NCBI RefSeq assembly: GCF_900631615.1
Contig: NZ_LR131273.1
Span: forward strand, 3,752,850 to 3,816,849
From: Tsukamurella paurometabola
Lineage (GTDB): Bacteria > Actinomycetota > Actinomycetes > Mycobacteriales > Mycobacteriaceae
Reading direction: 5' to 3'
DNA: 64,000 nt
Part shown: positions 36,340-45,501 of the stretch, one piece after another
How positions within the stretch are numbered: position 1 is the stretch's first letter
Layout of the letters: each line of letters opens with the position of its first letter
Position numbers and translations under genes: made by a program
Notes under the pieces: generated by a model
What the model saw: only the letters and a program-made list of their open reading frames with translations
Database searches by the model: none
Told to the model about the DNA's origin: nothing

Positions 36340-37539
36340 TCACTCCTGGTTCTCCATGACGCCCCCGAGGAAGGCGGCGGCGTCGTCGGCGGCCGCGTAC
36401 ACGGTGCCGAAATGGTCGGTGGGGTAGAGCTTGAGGGTCACGGGCTGGCGGTGCACGGCGAGGGCCGCGGCGAGTGACAGGCCCGAGGCGACGGGCACGT
36501 CGATGTCGGTGAGGCCGTGCCCGAGGAAGATCGGTCGGTCGTAGCCCTCGGTCGGCGTGCCCATGTGCTCGTGCAGGGCCTCGTAGATCCCGGGCACGCT
36601 GCGCAGCGGCGCGGTCACCCAGGTGCTGATCCGCGCGCCCCGCACCGCTTCACGCGCGTCGTACAGACTCAGCCGCTCGGCGAGATCGACGACGCGCCGG
36701 CCCTCGTCGCTGAGCAGCCCGTCGAGTCCCAGATCCGGTCGGGCGTCGCGGAGTCCGGCCAGGATGTAGGCGGCGTAGACGTTCGTCAGCGGCGGCAGCA
36801 CGACGGGCGGGAACGAGGGGCGGAGGAACTGGGCGACGCGTTCGATGTTCGCGGGTGTGCCGGTCGCGACGGTGCCGCGCAGGTCGAGGTCGTAGTCGGC
36901 GCCGAACTCCGAGGCGTGGCGGGCGCCGTTCATGGCGGCTCCGGCACCCTGGGACTGCCCGACGAGGGCCCACCGTCGGGCCAGGGGGAGCCCCAGCCCC
37001 CTGGCGGCCTGGACCGAGTCGATGAGGTTGTGCGCCTCGACCTTCCCGTTCAGGTAGCTCATCAGGCCGGGGGTGCCCATGCCGGCGTAGTCGGTGGCGA
37101 CGACGGCGTAGCCGTGCCGCAGCCAGTGTCCGAGGTAGAACTGCTGCCGCTCCGATGGGGGCTGGGCCGACGGGGTCGCGTCGTCGCACAGCCCGACGGT
37201 GCCGTGCGCCCACGCGATCACCGGCCACCCTCCCGCCGGGGCCGTGCCCGCGGGGAGGAACAGCGCCGCGGTACTCACGGCGGCACCGTGCTGGTTGGTG
37301 GTGGCGTACAGGAAGCGGAACGCCTGGTCCGCGTCGTCGAGTCCGAGTGCGGCGGCGAGCGGTACCCGGTCGATCGGCGTGCCCGGCGCGAGTGCGGGAC
37401 CGGAGTGGTCGCGCGCGTCCAGACCCGACCAGTTCGGCGGGCCGATCGGCGTGACGGGATCGGGTGTCGCGAGGCCCCGCAGGAGGCCGCCGACACGGGT
37501 CATCACCGCGCGGGGCAGGGCGGACGGCGTGATCGGCAC
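36340..37539 (-). CDS. Lipase family protein (secretory lipase/LIP type)
   Basis: The protein of about 399 residues is an alpha/beta hydrolase like actinobacterial and fungal LIP-type lipases. It has GGWPVIAWAHGTVGLCDD, YAVVATDYAGMGTPG, the nucleophile elbow VGQSQGAGAAM and a late Asp/His pair in GHGLTDIDVP and TDHFG. No clear signal peptide is visible, so it may be cytoplasmic or exported another way. GTG 37539 lies 6 nt after TAGGTT (leaderless), whereas GTG 37542 has only 3 nt; both are in frame. It is co-transcribed with the SDR. Confidence 0.87.
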   Translation of the reverse strand: MPITPSALPRAVMTRVGGLLRGLATPDPVTPIGPPNWSGLDARDHSGPALAPGTPIDRVPLAAALGLDDADQAFRFLYATTNQHGAAVSTAALFLPAGTAPAGGWPVIAWAHGTVGLCDDATPSAQPPSERQQFYLGHWLRHGYAVVATDYAGMGTPGLMSYLNGKVEAHNLIDSVQAARGLGLPLARRWALVGQSQGAGAAMNGARHASEFGADYDLDLRGTVATGTPANIERVAQFLRPSFPPVVLPPLTNVYAAYILAGLRDARPDLGLDGLLSDEGRRVVDLAERLSLYDAREAVRGARISTWVTAPLRSVPGIYEALHEHMGTPTEGYDRPIFLGHGLTDIDVPVASGLSLAAALAVHRQPVTLKLYPTDHFGTVYAAADDAAAFLGGVMENQE

Positions 37540-37548
37540 CACGTCAAC

Positions 37549-38988
37549 CTAACAGTCGCGGGTCGCCTGCGCCGCCGTGCGCCGGGGGATGGCGAGCGAG
37601 CACACCGTGGCCACGGCGCAGACGCCGAGACAGAGCACGATGGTCGCGGTGTACGCGCCGGTCGAGGGCGTCGCGACAGGACCGGCCGGCGTCGCGGTGA
37701 CGACGGTCCCGCCGGTCAGCACCATGGCGACGACGGCCGTCGCCATCGACGTGCCCACCGACCGCATGAGCGCGTTGACCCCGTTCGCCTCGCCGGTCTG
37801 TTCCACCGGGACCACCGCCATGATCAGCGCCGGCATCGCCGAGTAGGCGATGCCGAGGCCCGCTCCGACGAGGGCGCTCGACGCGAGGATCCAGGCCCAG
37901 TGCACGGGCCACGGCCCCGCGATCGCGAGGAGCAGCACCAGGTATCCGCCGGCGATGACGACGGCGCCCACGGCGAGGGAGATCCGGGCGCCGCGCCGGT
38001 CCGTGATCCACGAGCTCACCCGGGAGAAGGCGAACATCACCAGGCCGCTCGGCATCAGGACCAGGCTCGCCGCGACCATTCCGAGCCCCATGCCGGCCGG
38101 GCTCTGCTCGGGCGCCATGAGCAATTGGATCGGCATCATCTGCATCGCGTAGAACGCGAAGCCGGTGGCGACCGATGCCGCATTGGTGAGCAGGATGGGC
38201 CGGTGCAGCAGCGTGCGCACGTCGATGAGGGCGTTCGGGGTCCGCAGCTCGTACCGCCACCAGGCAGCGCCGGTGACGCCGAACGCGATGAACAACCCGA
38301 GCGTCAGGGGGTCCGTCCAGCCCCACTCCGCCGCCTTCGACAGGGGGAGGAGGACGCACGTCAGGACCGTCGTGAGCCCGATCGTGCCGAGCGCGTCGAA
38401 GCTGCCACCGGGGTCGGCCGGACCCTCCGGCACCGATCGCAGGACGGCCGCGGCGCACGCCACGGCCGCCCCCGCGCACGCCCAGAACAGCGCGTGCCAA
38501 CTGACGTGCCGCGCGATCGACGCCGCGAAGGGCAGACCGAGGGCGCCGCCCACGCCGAGGGAGGCGCTCATGGTGCCCACGGCGGAACCGAGCCGTACCG
38601 GCGGAACGATGTCGCGCAGGATGCTGATGCCGACCGCGATCGCCCCGATGCCGAGCCCCTGGAGGCCGCGCCCGATCAGGAAGGGGAGGAAGGCGGTCGC
38701 GAGCGCGCACACGGTGGATCCCACCGCGACCGCGGCCATCGTCCCGAGGAGCACGAGGCGCTTGCCGAACATGTCGCCGAGCCGGCCGGCGATGGGTGTC
38801 CCCACGGCGCCGACCAGAAGGGTGATCGTCAGCGTCCAGGAGGCGTTCGTGGGCGACGTGCCGAGCATGCCCGGAAGCTGCGGGATCAACGGCACGATGA
38901 TCGTCTGCATGAGGGCGACGACGATCCCCGCAGCGCACAGCACCGCGACCGCGGCGCGGGGATAGGTGACCGGTTCCGAGGTGCTCAG
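37549..38988 (-). CDS. MFS transporter (DHA2-like), probable CTG start
   Basis: The protein of about 479 residues has some 14 hydrophobic helices and MFS signatures, such as PIAGRLGDMFGKRLVLLGTM between helices 2 and 3 and the helix-5 motif GVGGALGLPFAASIARHVSWH. Drug or metabolite efflux is likely, substrate unknown. No ATG, GTG or TTG lies in frame before the first helix. CTG 38986-38988 follows GGAAGG and gives a normal N-terminus; GTG 38943 would start inside helix 1. It ends 6 nt upstream of the lipase start region. Confidence 0.85.
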   Translation of the reverse strand: MSTSEPVTYPRAAVAVLCAAGIVVALMQTIIVPLIPQLPGMLGTSPTNASWTLTITLLVGAVGTPIAGRLGDMFGKRLVLLGTMAAVAVGSTVCALATAFLPFLIGRGLQGLGIGAIAVGISILRDIVPPVRLGSAVGTMSASLGVGGALGLPFAASIARHVSWHALFWACAGAAVACAAAVLRSVPEGPADPGGSFDALGTIGLTTVLTCVLLPLSKAAEWGWTDPLTLGLFIAFGVTGAAWWRYELRTPNALIDVRTLLHRPILLTNAASVATGFAFYAMQMMPIQLLMAPEQSPAGMGLGMVAASLVLMPSGLVMFAFSRVSSWITDRRGARISLAVGAVVIAGGYLVLLLAIAGPWPVHWAWILASSALVGAGLGIAYSAMPALIMAVVPVEQTGEANGVNALMRSVGTSMATAVVAMVLTGGTVVTATPAGPVATPSTGAYTATIVLCLGVCAVATVCSLAIPRRTAAQATRDC

Positions 38989-39235
38989 CGGGCGCCGCCT
39001 TCCGCGTGTCCTCCGGCGTGGCGGCGGCGCGCGGCCTCGGCGATGAGCATGGCTGTCCGTTCTGCGCGGGAAAGGGTTCCGCTCCAGGTTACGAGACCCG
39101 GGCCGCGCGACGTCCGGCGGCCGGTGCCGGTGCGCAGGCGCCACGAGCCCTCCGGTGGGCGAGGCGCCGCACCGCGGTGGACGACAGGCCGAGGCCGATG
39201 TCCGCGCGGCCCCCGGGACCTGCTTGGATCGTCGA

Positions 39236-39862
39236 ATGCTCGTCGCCCTGCTCTCGTTCGCCGCCGCCGCCACGGTCCTCGTCGTGCTTCCCGGCCCCGA
39301 CACCCTCGTCGTCGTCCGCGGCGTGGTGCGGGGCGGCCGTGGCGCCGGAATCCGCACCGGCTTCGGTGTGCTCAGCGGCCTCGTGGTGTGGGTGGTCGCG
39401 GCGGTCCTCGGGCTCTCGGCGATGCTCCGGGCCAGCGAGTACGGGTACACCGCGCTCAAGCTGCTCGGCGCCGCCTACCTGGTGCACATGGGCGTGCAAT
39501 CGCTGCGGGCGGTGGTCCGTGGCACGGCACTGGGGGAGAGCCCCACGCAGCCGGTGGAGTCGTCCTGGCGCGGTGGCGGATTCACCGCGGGCTTCCTCAC
39601 CGACGTCCTCAACCCCAAGATCGGCGTCCTGTTCGTGAGCCTGCTCCCGGGGTTCGTGCCCGCGGGCTACTCGGTCACGTGGACGACGCTCGCGCTCGGT
39701 GGCGTGTACATCGCCCTCACCGCCGTGTACTGCGGGGTGCTCATCGCGGCGGCGGGTACGGTCACCCGCTGGATGCGGACCCCGCGGACGCGCCGCGTAC
39801 TCGACGGCGTCGCCGGGGTCGCGCTCATCGGCTTCGGCGCGAAGCTGGTCACGGAGCGGTAG
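39236..39862 (+). CDS. LysE-family exporter (RhtB-like)
   Basis: The 208-residue protein has six hydrophobic helices and the LysE/RhtB start MLVALLSFAAAATVLVVLPGPDTLVVVRG, followed by GGRGAGIRTGFGVLSGLVVW and LNPKIGVLFVSLLPGF. Members export amino acids such as lysine, threonine or homoserine lactone. ATG 39236 has no ribosome site; a weak hexamer TTGGAT ends 6 nt before it. The last 14 nt overlap the convergent 3-hydroxyacyl-CoA dehydrogenase gene. Confidence 0.88.
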   Translation: MLVALLSFAAAATVLVVLPGPDTLVVVRGVVRGGRGAGIRTGFGVLSGLVVWVVAAVLGLSAMLRASEYGYTALKLLGAAYLVHMGVQSLRAVVRGTALGESPTQPVESSWRGGGFTAGFLTDVLNPKIGVLFVSLLPGFVPAGYSVTWTTLALGGVYIALTAVYCGVLIAAAGTVTRWMRTPRTRRVLDGVAGVALIGFGAKLVTER

Positions 39863-40730
39863 CCGACGGCGGGTAGTCGTAGAAGCCCGCGCCGGTCTTC
39901 ACCCCGAGTCTGCCCGCGTCGACGTACTCGTGGAGGAGCCGGCGTGGCCCGTCGGGCAGATGCGGGTTCTCCGCGGCGTAGTGGTCCTCGATGTCGAGGA
40001 CCACGTCCAGGCCCACCCGGTCCATCATCTGGAACGGTCCCGCCGGCATGTGCCAGTTGATCCGGAACATCCCGTCGACGTCCTCCGGCCGCGCGACCCC
40101 CTCGGCCACGACGGCCAGCGACTCGCGCTTGATCGCCGCCCAGACCCGGTTGAAGATGAAGCCGGTGCTTTCGCGGCGCGCCTCGAACGGGTGCACGTCG
40201 AACTCGGGGAGCACCGCGAGCAGCGTGTCGATCACCTCGCGGGCGGTCTCACCGTCCGACATCACGTCGGCCGCGTTGGCGCTGGGCGGCATGTAGAAGT
40301 GCAGGTTGCAGAAGCGGGTCCGGTCCCGGATGTGCTCGCTCATCAGGCGTGAGGCGTACGACGACGAGTTCGTCGTGAGGATCGCGTCGGGTTCCGCCGC
40401 CCGGTCGATCTCGCCCCACAGCGGGATCTTGATGTCGAGCCGCTCCGGAACGGCCTCGACGACCAGCCAGGCACCGTCGAGCGCGGAGGGCAGGTCGCCG
40501 CACGCGATGGCGCGCCCCGCCTCGCCCGACCCGCGGCGGGCGATGGTGTCCGGCAGCGTTCGCGTGACGTGGTCCACGGCGGCGCGCAGCTGGTCGGGGT
40601 TCGGATCGTGGATGCGCACGTCGCCGCCCCGGGTCGCGAACATGAGGGCGATCCGGCGGCCGAGCGTGCCCGCGCCGATCACGGCGACCGGGCGCCGGCG
40701 GATGTCGTCGAAGGTGAAGGGGAGGGGCAT
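39849..40730 (-). CDS. 3-hydroxyacyl-CoA dehydrogenase family protein
   Basis: The 293-residue protein has an NAD-binding domain (VAVIGAGTLGRRIALMFATRG, residues 15-35, with an Asp in IHDPN) and the 3HCDH C-terminal domain. The catalytic region TNSSSYASRLMSEHIRDRTRFCNLHFYMPP and KTGAGFYDYP are typical. It may act on a hydroxy acid rather than a CoA ester, because neighbours suggest carboxylic acid catabolism. ATG 40730 has GGAG in front. It follows the YWTD gene by 13 nt, in the GntR unit. Confidence 0.85.
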   Translation of the reverse strand: MPLPFTFDDIRRRPVAVIGAGTLGRRIALMFATRGGDVRIHDPNPDQLRAAVDHVTRTLPDTIARRGSGEAGRAIACGDLPSALDGAWLVVEAVPERLDIKIPLWGEIDRAAEPDAILTTNSSSYASRLMSEHIRDRTRFCNLHFYMPPSANAADVMSDGETAREVIDTLLAVLPEFDVHPFEARRESTGFIFNRVWAAIKRESLAVVAEGVARPEDVDGMFRINWHMPAGPFQMMDRVGLDVVLDIEDHYAAENPHLPDGPRRLLHEYVDAGRLGVKTGAGFYDYPPSATAP

Positions 40731-40743
40731 GTCGACTCCGTTC

Positions 40744-41658
40744 TCAGTGCTGATCGGCGTCGGCGCGGAGGCCGACGATGCCGGAGACGGGCGTGCCGAG
40801 GTCGACGAGGACCTCCGGGGCGCGACCGTCGAGCGGCACCCGCCAGATGCGTCCGCCGAGATCGGAGACGTAGGCCACCTCCGACGGCGCGTCGACGGCC
40901 AGGCCGATGGCCTCGTCGAAGCCGCCCGCGAGGATCTCGGGTGGGGAACCGGGGACCCCCGCCGCGGGGAGCGGGGCCCGGTTGAGCGAGTTGCCGTCGG
41001 GGGCGGCGCCGCGGTCCGTCCAGTACAGCGCGTCGCCGACGATCTCCAGGTCGATGGGCTCGGGCAGGCCGTCCCAGAGGGTCTCGATGTCGCCGCGGTC
41101 GGACGGTGATGCACCGGGTGGTAGCTCGAGGCCCGCGCGCAGGATCCGGCCCCGGCCGCCCTTCGCGGGACCCTTCTGGGTCCAGTAGAGGTGGCCACGG
41201 GCGGGGTCGACCGCGACACCGACGCACTCGGCGAGGCGGTCGGGTGCCGGTGGGTTGACGACGAGGTCGCGCAGCCCGGTGCCGTCGGTGCGGACGGTGC
41301 TGACCCGGCATCCCTCGCGGTCGCCCCAGTAGAGCCGGCCGGAACCGTCGGATGCGAGCTGCTTCCCGGTCGTCATCGCGCCCGGGGCGACCAGGTCGTG
41401 CGGATCGGTGCCGTCGGACCGGATCGAGTGGACTCCGCCGGTGCGGGCGGAGTAGTCGAGGCCGGCCTCGCCGGCGGTCCCGGGGACGCGGGTGGGGCGG
41501 CCCATCGTGGTCCAGTAGATCCGGCCGCCCTCGGCGATCACGCCGTCCGGGGACGCGCCGGCCTCGACCGTGTGGAGCGTCTCGGTCGCGCCGTCGGGGA
41601 GGGTCACGCGGACGATCGAGCCGCTGCGGATGCCGAGCGCCAGAATTGCTTCGAACAT
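40744..41658 (-). CDS. YWTD/beta-propeller repeat protein
   Basis: The 304-residue protein has recurring blades with GRIYWTTMG, GRLYWGDREG, GHLYWTQKG and DALYWTDRG, i.e. the YWTD repeat of six-bladed propellers, spaced 40-60 residues. Proteins of this kind in bacteria can be lactonases or sugar-acid binding proteins; no function can be fixed here. There is no signal peptide. ATG 41658 lies exactly 7 nt after TAGAAT, whose hexamer overlaps the GntR stop, so it may have its own leaderless transcript as well as reading from GntR. Confidence 0.82.
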   Translation of the reverse strand: MFEAILALGIRSGSIVRVTLPDGATETLHTVEAGASPDGVIAEGGRIYWTTMGRPTRVPGTAGEAGLDYSARTGGVHSIRSDGTDPHDLVAPGAMTTGKQLASDGSGRLYWGDREGCRVSTVRTDGTGLRDLVVNPPAPDRLAECVGVAVDPARGHLYWTQKGPAKGGRGRILRAGLELPPGASPSDRGDIETLWDGLPEPIDLEIVGDALYWTDRGAAPDGNSLNRAPLPAAGVPGSPPEILAGGFDEAIGLAVDAPSEVAYVSDLGGRIWRVPLDGRAPEVLVDLGTPVSGIVGLRADADQH

Positions 41659-41663
41659 ATAAC

Positions 41664-42362
41664 TTATTCTACGGCGGCGGAGCCGGGTGCGGCCGTTGTC
41701 GACGGTGTGATCTTCGAGACCGGCCGCGCGCCGAACAGGGTCTCCTCGGAGCGGAGCAGGTACTGCTCCAACAGGGCTGCCGCGGCGTCGCCGCGACCGT
41801 CGAGGAAGGTCTCGAGGATCGTCACGTTGTCGTCGAGGAACGGGGCGTGGAGGAACTCGGGGTCGGCGATCGCGCCGAACGCGAGGCGCAGCTCGGCGAG
41901 GATCGAGTCGAGGACGGCGTCGAGTCGGGGGCTGTCGCTCAAACCCACGATCGCGCGGTGGAACTCGAGATCGGCCGTGCCGACCGCCTGCCAGTCCCCG
42001 GTGTCTGCGGCGGCCAGCGCCGTCGCGACCGCGTCGCGCATCCGGACGGCGGCGGGGTGTTCCGGGCCGGCGGTGCGCAGCGCGGGCGGTTCGACGGTGC
42101 GCCGGACCAGGTAGATGTCCCGCACGGACGCGCGCGTGGGCACTGTCACCCGGGCGCCGCGGTTGGCCTCGTGCACGATCAGCCCCTCGTGGGCCAGCGT
42201 CCGCATCGCCTCGCGCAGGGTGTTCCGGGATACTCCGAGCTCCGCGGCCAGGCGTTCCTCCCGGAGCGGATCCCCCGGCCGGAGGGTGCCCTCGACGATG
42301 GCGCGGCGCAGGTCGTGGGCCGCGTCCGCCGCGGCGTGGCCGCGCTGCCTCCCGGTGGTCAC
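41664..42362 (-). CDS. GntR-family regulator (FadR subfamily with FCD domain)
   Basis: The 232-residue protein has an N-terminal winged helix (LRRAIVEGTLRPGDPLREERLAAELGVSRNTLREAMRTLAHEGLIVHEANRGARVT) and a helical FCD effector domain (about 95-215) with metal-ligand residues in DLEFHRAIV and DNVTILETFLDG. The family senses carboxylic acids. GTG 42362 lies 6 nt after TAGGAT. Twin TTGTTCAACAA-type operators lie in the gap to the divergent MHS transporter, so it probably represses both directions. Confidence 0.9.
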   Translation of the reverse strand: MTTGRQRGHAAADAAHDLRRAIVEGTLRPGDPLREERLAAELGVSRNTLREAMRTLAHEGLIVHEANRGARVTVPTRASVRDIYLVRRTVEPPALRTAGPEHPAAVRMRDAVATALAAADTGDWQAVGTADLEFHRAIVGLSDSPRLDAVLDSILAELRLAFGAIADPEFLHAPFLDDNVTILETFLDGRGDAAAALLEQYLLRSEETLFGARPVSKITPSTTAAPGSAAVE

Positions 42363-42393
42363 GGCCCGATCCTACGGAGCGCGCCGCGAACCT

Positions 42394-42437
42394 GTTCAAC
42401 AAATCGGGGCAACAGGGGTGACAGATTGTTCAACAAT
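42394..42437. promoter_or_regulatory. Two GntR/FCD operator sites
   Basis: The core TGTTCAACAA occurs at 42393-42402 and 42427-42436; the second copy lies in the perfect 13-bp palindrome ATTGTTCAACAAT (42425-42437). The centres are 34 bp apart, about three helical turns. TTGTTCAACAA fits the FadR-subfamily pattern TNGTNNNACNA. They lie between gntR and the MHS transporter gene. Confidence 0.78.
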
Positions 42438-42493
42438 CGATTATGGTGTGGATCACATCAGCGTCCGACCGCCCGAGCGAGAAGAGACCACCC

Positions 42494-43834
42494 ATGTCCA
42501 CCGCCCAGCCCGTCCCGGGCGACGCCCCGAAGGGTGCCGTCAAGGCGTACATCGCCAGCCTCACCGGCACCTCTCTCGAGTACTACGACTTCGCGCTGTA
42601 CTCCGTCGCGTCCGCGCTCGTCTTCCCCCACGTCTTCTTCCCCGCGGAGGACCCGTTCATCGGGCTCCTGCTGTCGTTCTCGACGTTCGCGGTCGGCTAT
42701 TTCGCCCGCCCGATCGGCGGCGTCGTCTTCGGCCGCCTGGGCGACCGCATCGGCCGGAAGAACGTCCTCGTCGCGACGCTCCTGTTGATCGGCGTCGCGA
42801 CGGTCCTCATCGGCGTCCTGCCGAGCTACGGCACCATCGGCGTGATCGCCCCGACGATCCTCGTGCTCCTGCGCTTCGCCCAGGGCGTCGGGGTCGGCGG
42901 CGAGTGGGGCGGGGCCGTGCTGCTCTCCAGCGAGTTCGGCGACCCGCGCAAGCGCGGCTTCTGGGCCTCCGCGGCCCAGATCGGCGTGCCCGTCGGCAAC
43001 CTCATGGCCAATGGCGTCCTCGCCCTGGTCGCGGCCGTGCTCTCTGAGGACGCCTTCCGCGACTGGGGCTGGCGCATCGGCTTCCTGCTCTCCGCGGTGC
43101 TCGTGGTCTTCGGCCTCATGATCCGCCTCAAGCTGGAGGAGACGCCCGTCTTCCAGGCGATCGCCGAGCGCGCCGAGCAGCCCAAGGCGCCGATCTCCGA
43201 GGTGCTGCGCGGACACCCCCGCGCGCTGCTCGCGGCGGCGCTCTCGCGGATCTGCCCCGATGTGCTGTACTCGCTGCTCACGGTCTTCCTCGCCAGCTAC
43301 GCCACCAAGGAACTGGACTTCCCGACGAGCCACGTCCTGACCGCGGTGCTCACCGGCTCCGCGGTACAGGTCTTCGCGATGCCGCTCGCCGGCTCCCTCA
43401 CCGACCGCTTCAACCGGCGACTCGTGTACGGCATCGGCGCGATCCTCACCGCGGCATGGGTTCCCGTCCTGTTCCTCATGATCCAGTCCGGCAGCCGGGT
43501 GCTGTTGACGATCGGTGTCGTCGTCGGGATGTCGCTGCACGCCCTGATGTACGGCCCGCAGGCGGCGTTCATCACCGAGCAGTTCCCCGCGCGCCTGCGC
43601 TACGCGGGCAGCTCGCTCGCCTACACCTTCGCCGGTGTCGTGGGCGGCGGCATGGCGCCGCTCATCTTCACCGTGCTGTTCCGCTGGACCGACTCGTGGG
43701 TCATCATCGCGGCGTACGTCGCCGTCACCGCAGTCGCGACCGTCGCCGGCATGGCGATCGGCCGCGATCCCGCACCCGAGGAGGAACTGGAACTGCTCGC
43801 CGACGCCCCGGATGGTGCGGATGTCCCTCGCTGA
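42494..43834 (+). CDS. MHS-family MFS transporter (metabolite:H+ symporter)
   Basis: The 446-residue transporter has 12 helices and MHS landmarks: SLTGTSLEYYDFALYSVASALVF at helix 1, ARPIGGVVFGRLGDRIGRKNVLV, FAQGVGVGGEWGGAVLLSSEF and GFWASAAQIGVPVGNL. Members import carboxylates, citrate, shikimate or betaines with protons. ATG 42494 is 56 nt downstream of the GntR operators. It overlaps the PxpBC gene by 14 nt, so the imported acid is probably the substrate pathway of this unit. Confidence 0.9.
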   Translation: MSTAQPVPGDAPKGAVKAYIASLTGTSLEYYDFALYSVASALVFPHVFFPAEDPFIGLLLSFSTFAVGYFARPIGGVVFGRLGDRIGRKNVLVATLLLIGVATVLIGVLPSYGTIGVIAPTILVLLRFAQGVGVGGEWGGAVLLSSEFGDPRKRGFWASAAQIGVPVGNLMANGVLALVAAVLSEDAFRDWGWRIGFLLSAVLVVFGLMIRLKLEETPVFQAIAERAEQPKAPISEVLRGHPRALLAAALSRICPDVLYSLLTVFLASYATKELDFPTSHVLTAVLTGSAVQVFAMPLAGSLTDRFNRRLVYGIGAILTAAWVPVLFLMIQSGSRVLLTIGVVVGMSLHALMYGPQAAFITEQFPARLRYAGSSLAYTFAGVVGGGMAPLIFTVLFRWTDSWVIIAAYVAVTAVATVAGMAIGRDPAPEEELELLADAPDGADVPR

Positions 43835-45401
43835 CGTCCGGCGTCTCGGGGACCGCGGCGTCCGCGTCCGCGTGACGCCCGGCACCGTCGAACCGCTCCG
43901 TGCCCTCCTCGCGGCGGAACCGCTGCCCGGGCAGTGCGACCTCGTCGCCGGGGGCGAAACGGTCACGGTCCTGTTCGACGGTCCGCGGTCCGCCGCGGCT
44001 GCCGCGAGCGCCCTCTCGGCCATGACGCCGCCGGAGTCGGTCCTCGCCGACGGCCCGCTCGTCCGGATCGACGTCGTCTACGACGGTGAGGATCTGCGCG
44101 ATGTCGCGGAGCAGCTCGGCACCGACGAGGCGGGCGTCGTCCGGATGCACACCGAACGCACCTGGCACGTCGGCTTCCTGGGGTTCGCCCCGGGATTCGC
44201 GTACCTCCGCGGCGCCGAGCCGTCTCCGGAGATCGCCCGCCGGCGCTCGCCCCGCGTTCGGGTGCCCGCGGGATCCGTCGGGTTGGCGGGGGAGTACAGC
44301 GCGGTCTACCCGCGTACCTCGCCGGGCGGCTGGCAGCTGATCGGCCGGACCGAGGCCGAACTCTGGTCGCTCGACCGAGAGCCCCCCGCGCTGCTCGTGC
44401 CGGGCACGCGCGTGCGGTTCGTCGCCGCCCGCCGTCGTGTCACCCTGCCGGCGACGCCCGCGCCGAGCGAGCCGGCGACGCCCGCGCCGAGCGGGGCCGC
44501 CGCGCGCCCGGCGCGGGGACTCGTCGTGCGGGAGACGGGACTGCAGAGCCTCGTGGAGGACCGGGGGCGCCCCGGGCGCGCCGGCGTCGGCGTCACCCGA
44601 TCGGGAGCCGCGGACCGCGGCGCGCTCCGACAGGCCAACCGGCTGGTGGGTAACCCTCGCGGCGCGGCCGCGATCGAGAACGCCGGCGGGGGCGTGGAAC
44701 TCGTCGCGGTGGGGGACCAGGTCCTGGCCGTGACGGGTGCCGACGCGCCGCTCGTCGTGGAGTCGCCGGACGGACACTGGCGCGCCGTCGAGCGCGGGCG
44801 CCCCTTCGCCCTCGACGACGGCGACCTCCTCGAGGTCGGACCGGTCACGGCCGGCCTCCGGGTCGTGATCGCCGTGCGGGGCGGGGTCGACGTTCCCGCC
44901 GTGCTGGGCAGTCGCAGCACGGACACCCTCGCCAACCTCGGGCCGGCCCCCGTCACGGCCGGCGACGTGCTGCCCGTCGGGCGCGCCCCGCGGACGGCCG
45001 TCGGCGAACCCGAACCGGTGCCCGAGGTGCCGGACGGCAGTCGGCCGACGGTACTCGACGTCCTGCGCGGGCCCGACGCGGAGCTCTTCCCCGGCGGCGC
45101 CTGGGAGCACCTGCTCGAAGAGCGGTGGGAGGTCACTCCGAACAGCGACCGCGTCGGCGTGCGACTCACCGGCGAGCCGCTCGCGCGCGCCGACGGCGAG
45201 GTGCAGAGCCAGGCGCTGGTGCCCGGTGCGATCCAGGTTCCGCCCTCGGGGCAGCCGGTGGTCTTCGTCGTCGACCACCCGACCACCGGGGGATATCCGG
45301 TGCTCGCCGTCGTGGCCGAGCACCACCTGGACCTGCTGGCCCAGCTACCGTTGGGGTCGCCCGTGCGCTTCGTGGCGGTGGAAGGACCGGTCGGCGCCTG
45401 A
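43821..45401 (+). CDS. Fused 5-oxoprolinase/urea amidolyase-type protein (PxpB-PxpC)
   Basis: The 526-residue protein joins two normally separate subunits. The N-terminal part (about 1-205) is PxpB/KipI-like: TWHVGFLGFAPGFAYLRG, RVPAGSVGLAGEYSAVYPRTSPGGWQLIG. The C-terminal part (about 230-520) is PxpC/KipA-like: LQSLVEDRGRPGRAGVGVTRSGAADRGALRQANRLVGN and PNSDRVGVRLTGEPL. The linker is a double 8-residue repeat (24 nt twice, 44448-44495). PxpA, the third part of bacterial 5-oxoprolinase, is absent here, so the reaction is uncertain. ATG 43821 is chosen; ATG 43812 is possible. Confidence 0.88.
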   Translation: MSLADVRRLGDRGVRVRVTPGTVEPLRALLAAEPLPGQCDLVAGGETVTVLFDGPRSAAAAASALSAMTPPESVLADGPLVRIDVVYDGEDLRDVAEQLGTDEAGVVRMHTERTWHVGFLGFAPGFAYLRGAEPSPEIARRRSPRVRVPAGSVGLAGEYSAVYPRTSPGGWQLIGRTEAELWSLDREPPALLVPGTRVRFVAARRRVTLPATPAPSEPATPAPSGAAARPARGLVVRETGLQSLVEDRGRPGRAGVGVTRSGAADRGALRQANRLVGNPRGAAAIENAGGGVELVAVGDQVLAVTGADAPLVVESPDGHWRAVERGRPFALDDGDLLEVGPVTAGLRVVIAVRGGVDVPAVLGSRSTDTLANLGPAPVTAGDVLPVGRAPRTAVGEPEPVPEVPDGSRPTVLDVLRGPDAELFPGGAWEHLLEERWEVTPNSDRVGVRLTGEPLARADGEVQSQALVPGAIQVPPSGQPVVFVVDHPTTGGYPVLAVVAEHHLDLLAQLPLGSPVRFVAVEGPVGA

Positions 45402-45501
45402 GTGAAACCGCCGGTCCGCAGCGTCCGGATGTGGTTACGTCGGGGAACGAGCGGTCTCCGAACGGCCGCTCGGTCGACTCGGAGCACCACCGGAAGGACC
45501 C

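Noticed and set aside
36517-39876. A 1119-codon open frame on the plus strand
   Set aside because: It runs antisense through the lipase and MFS genes; its Arg/Gly/His-rich translation is the usual shadow of GC-rich coding sequence.
44448-44495. A 24-nt tandem repeat as a possible regulatory repeat
   Set aside because: It lies within the PxpB-PxpC frame and encodes the Pro/Ala-rich linker between the two domains.
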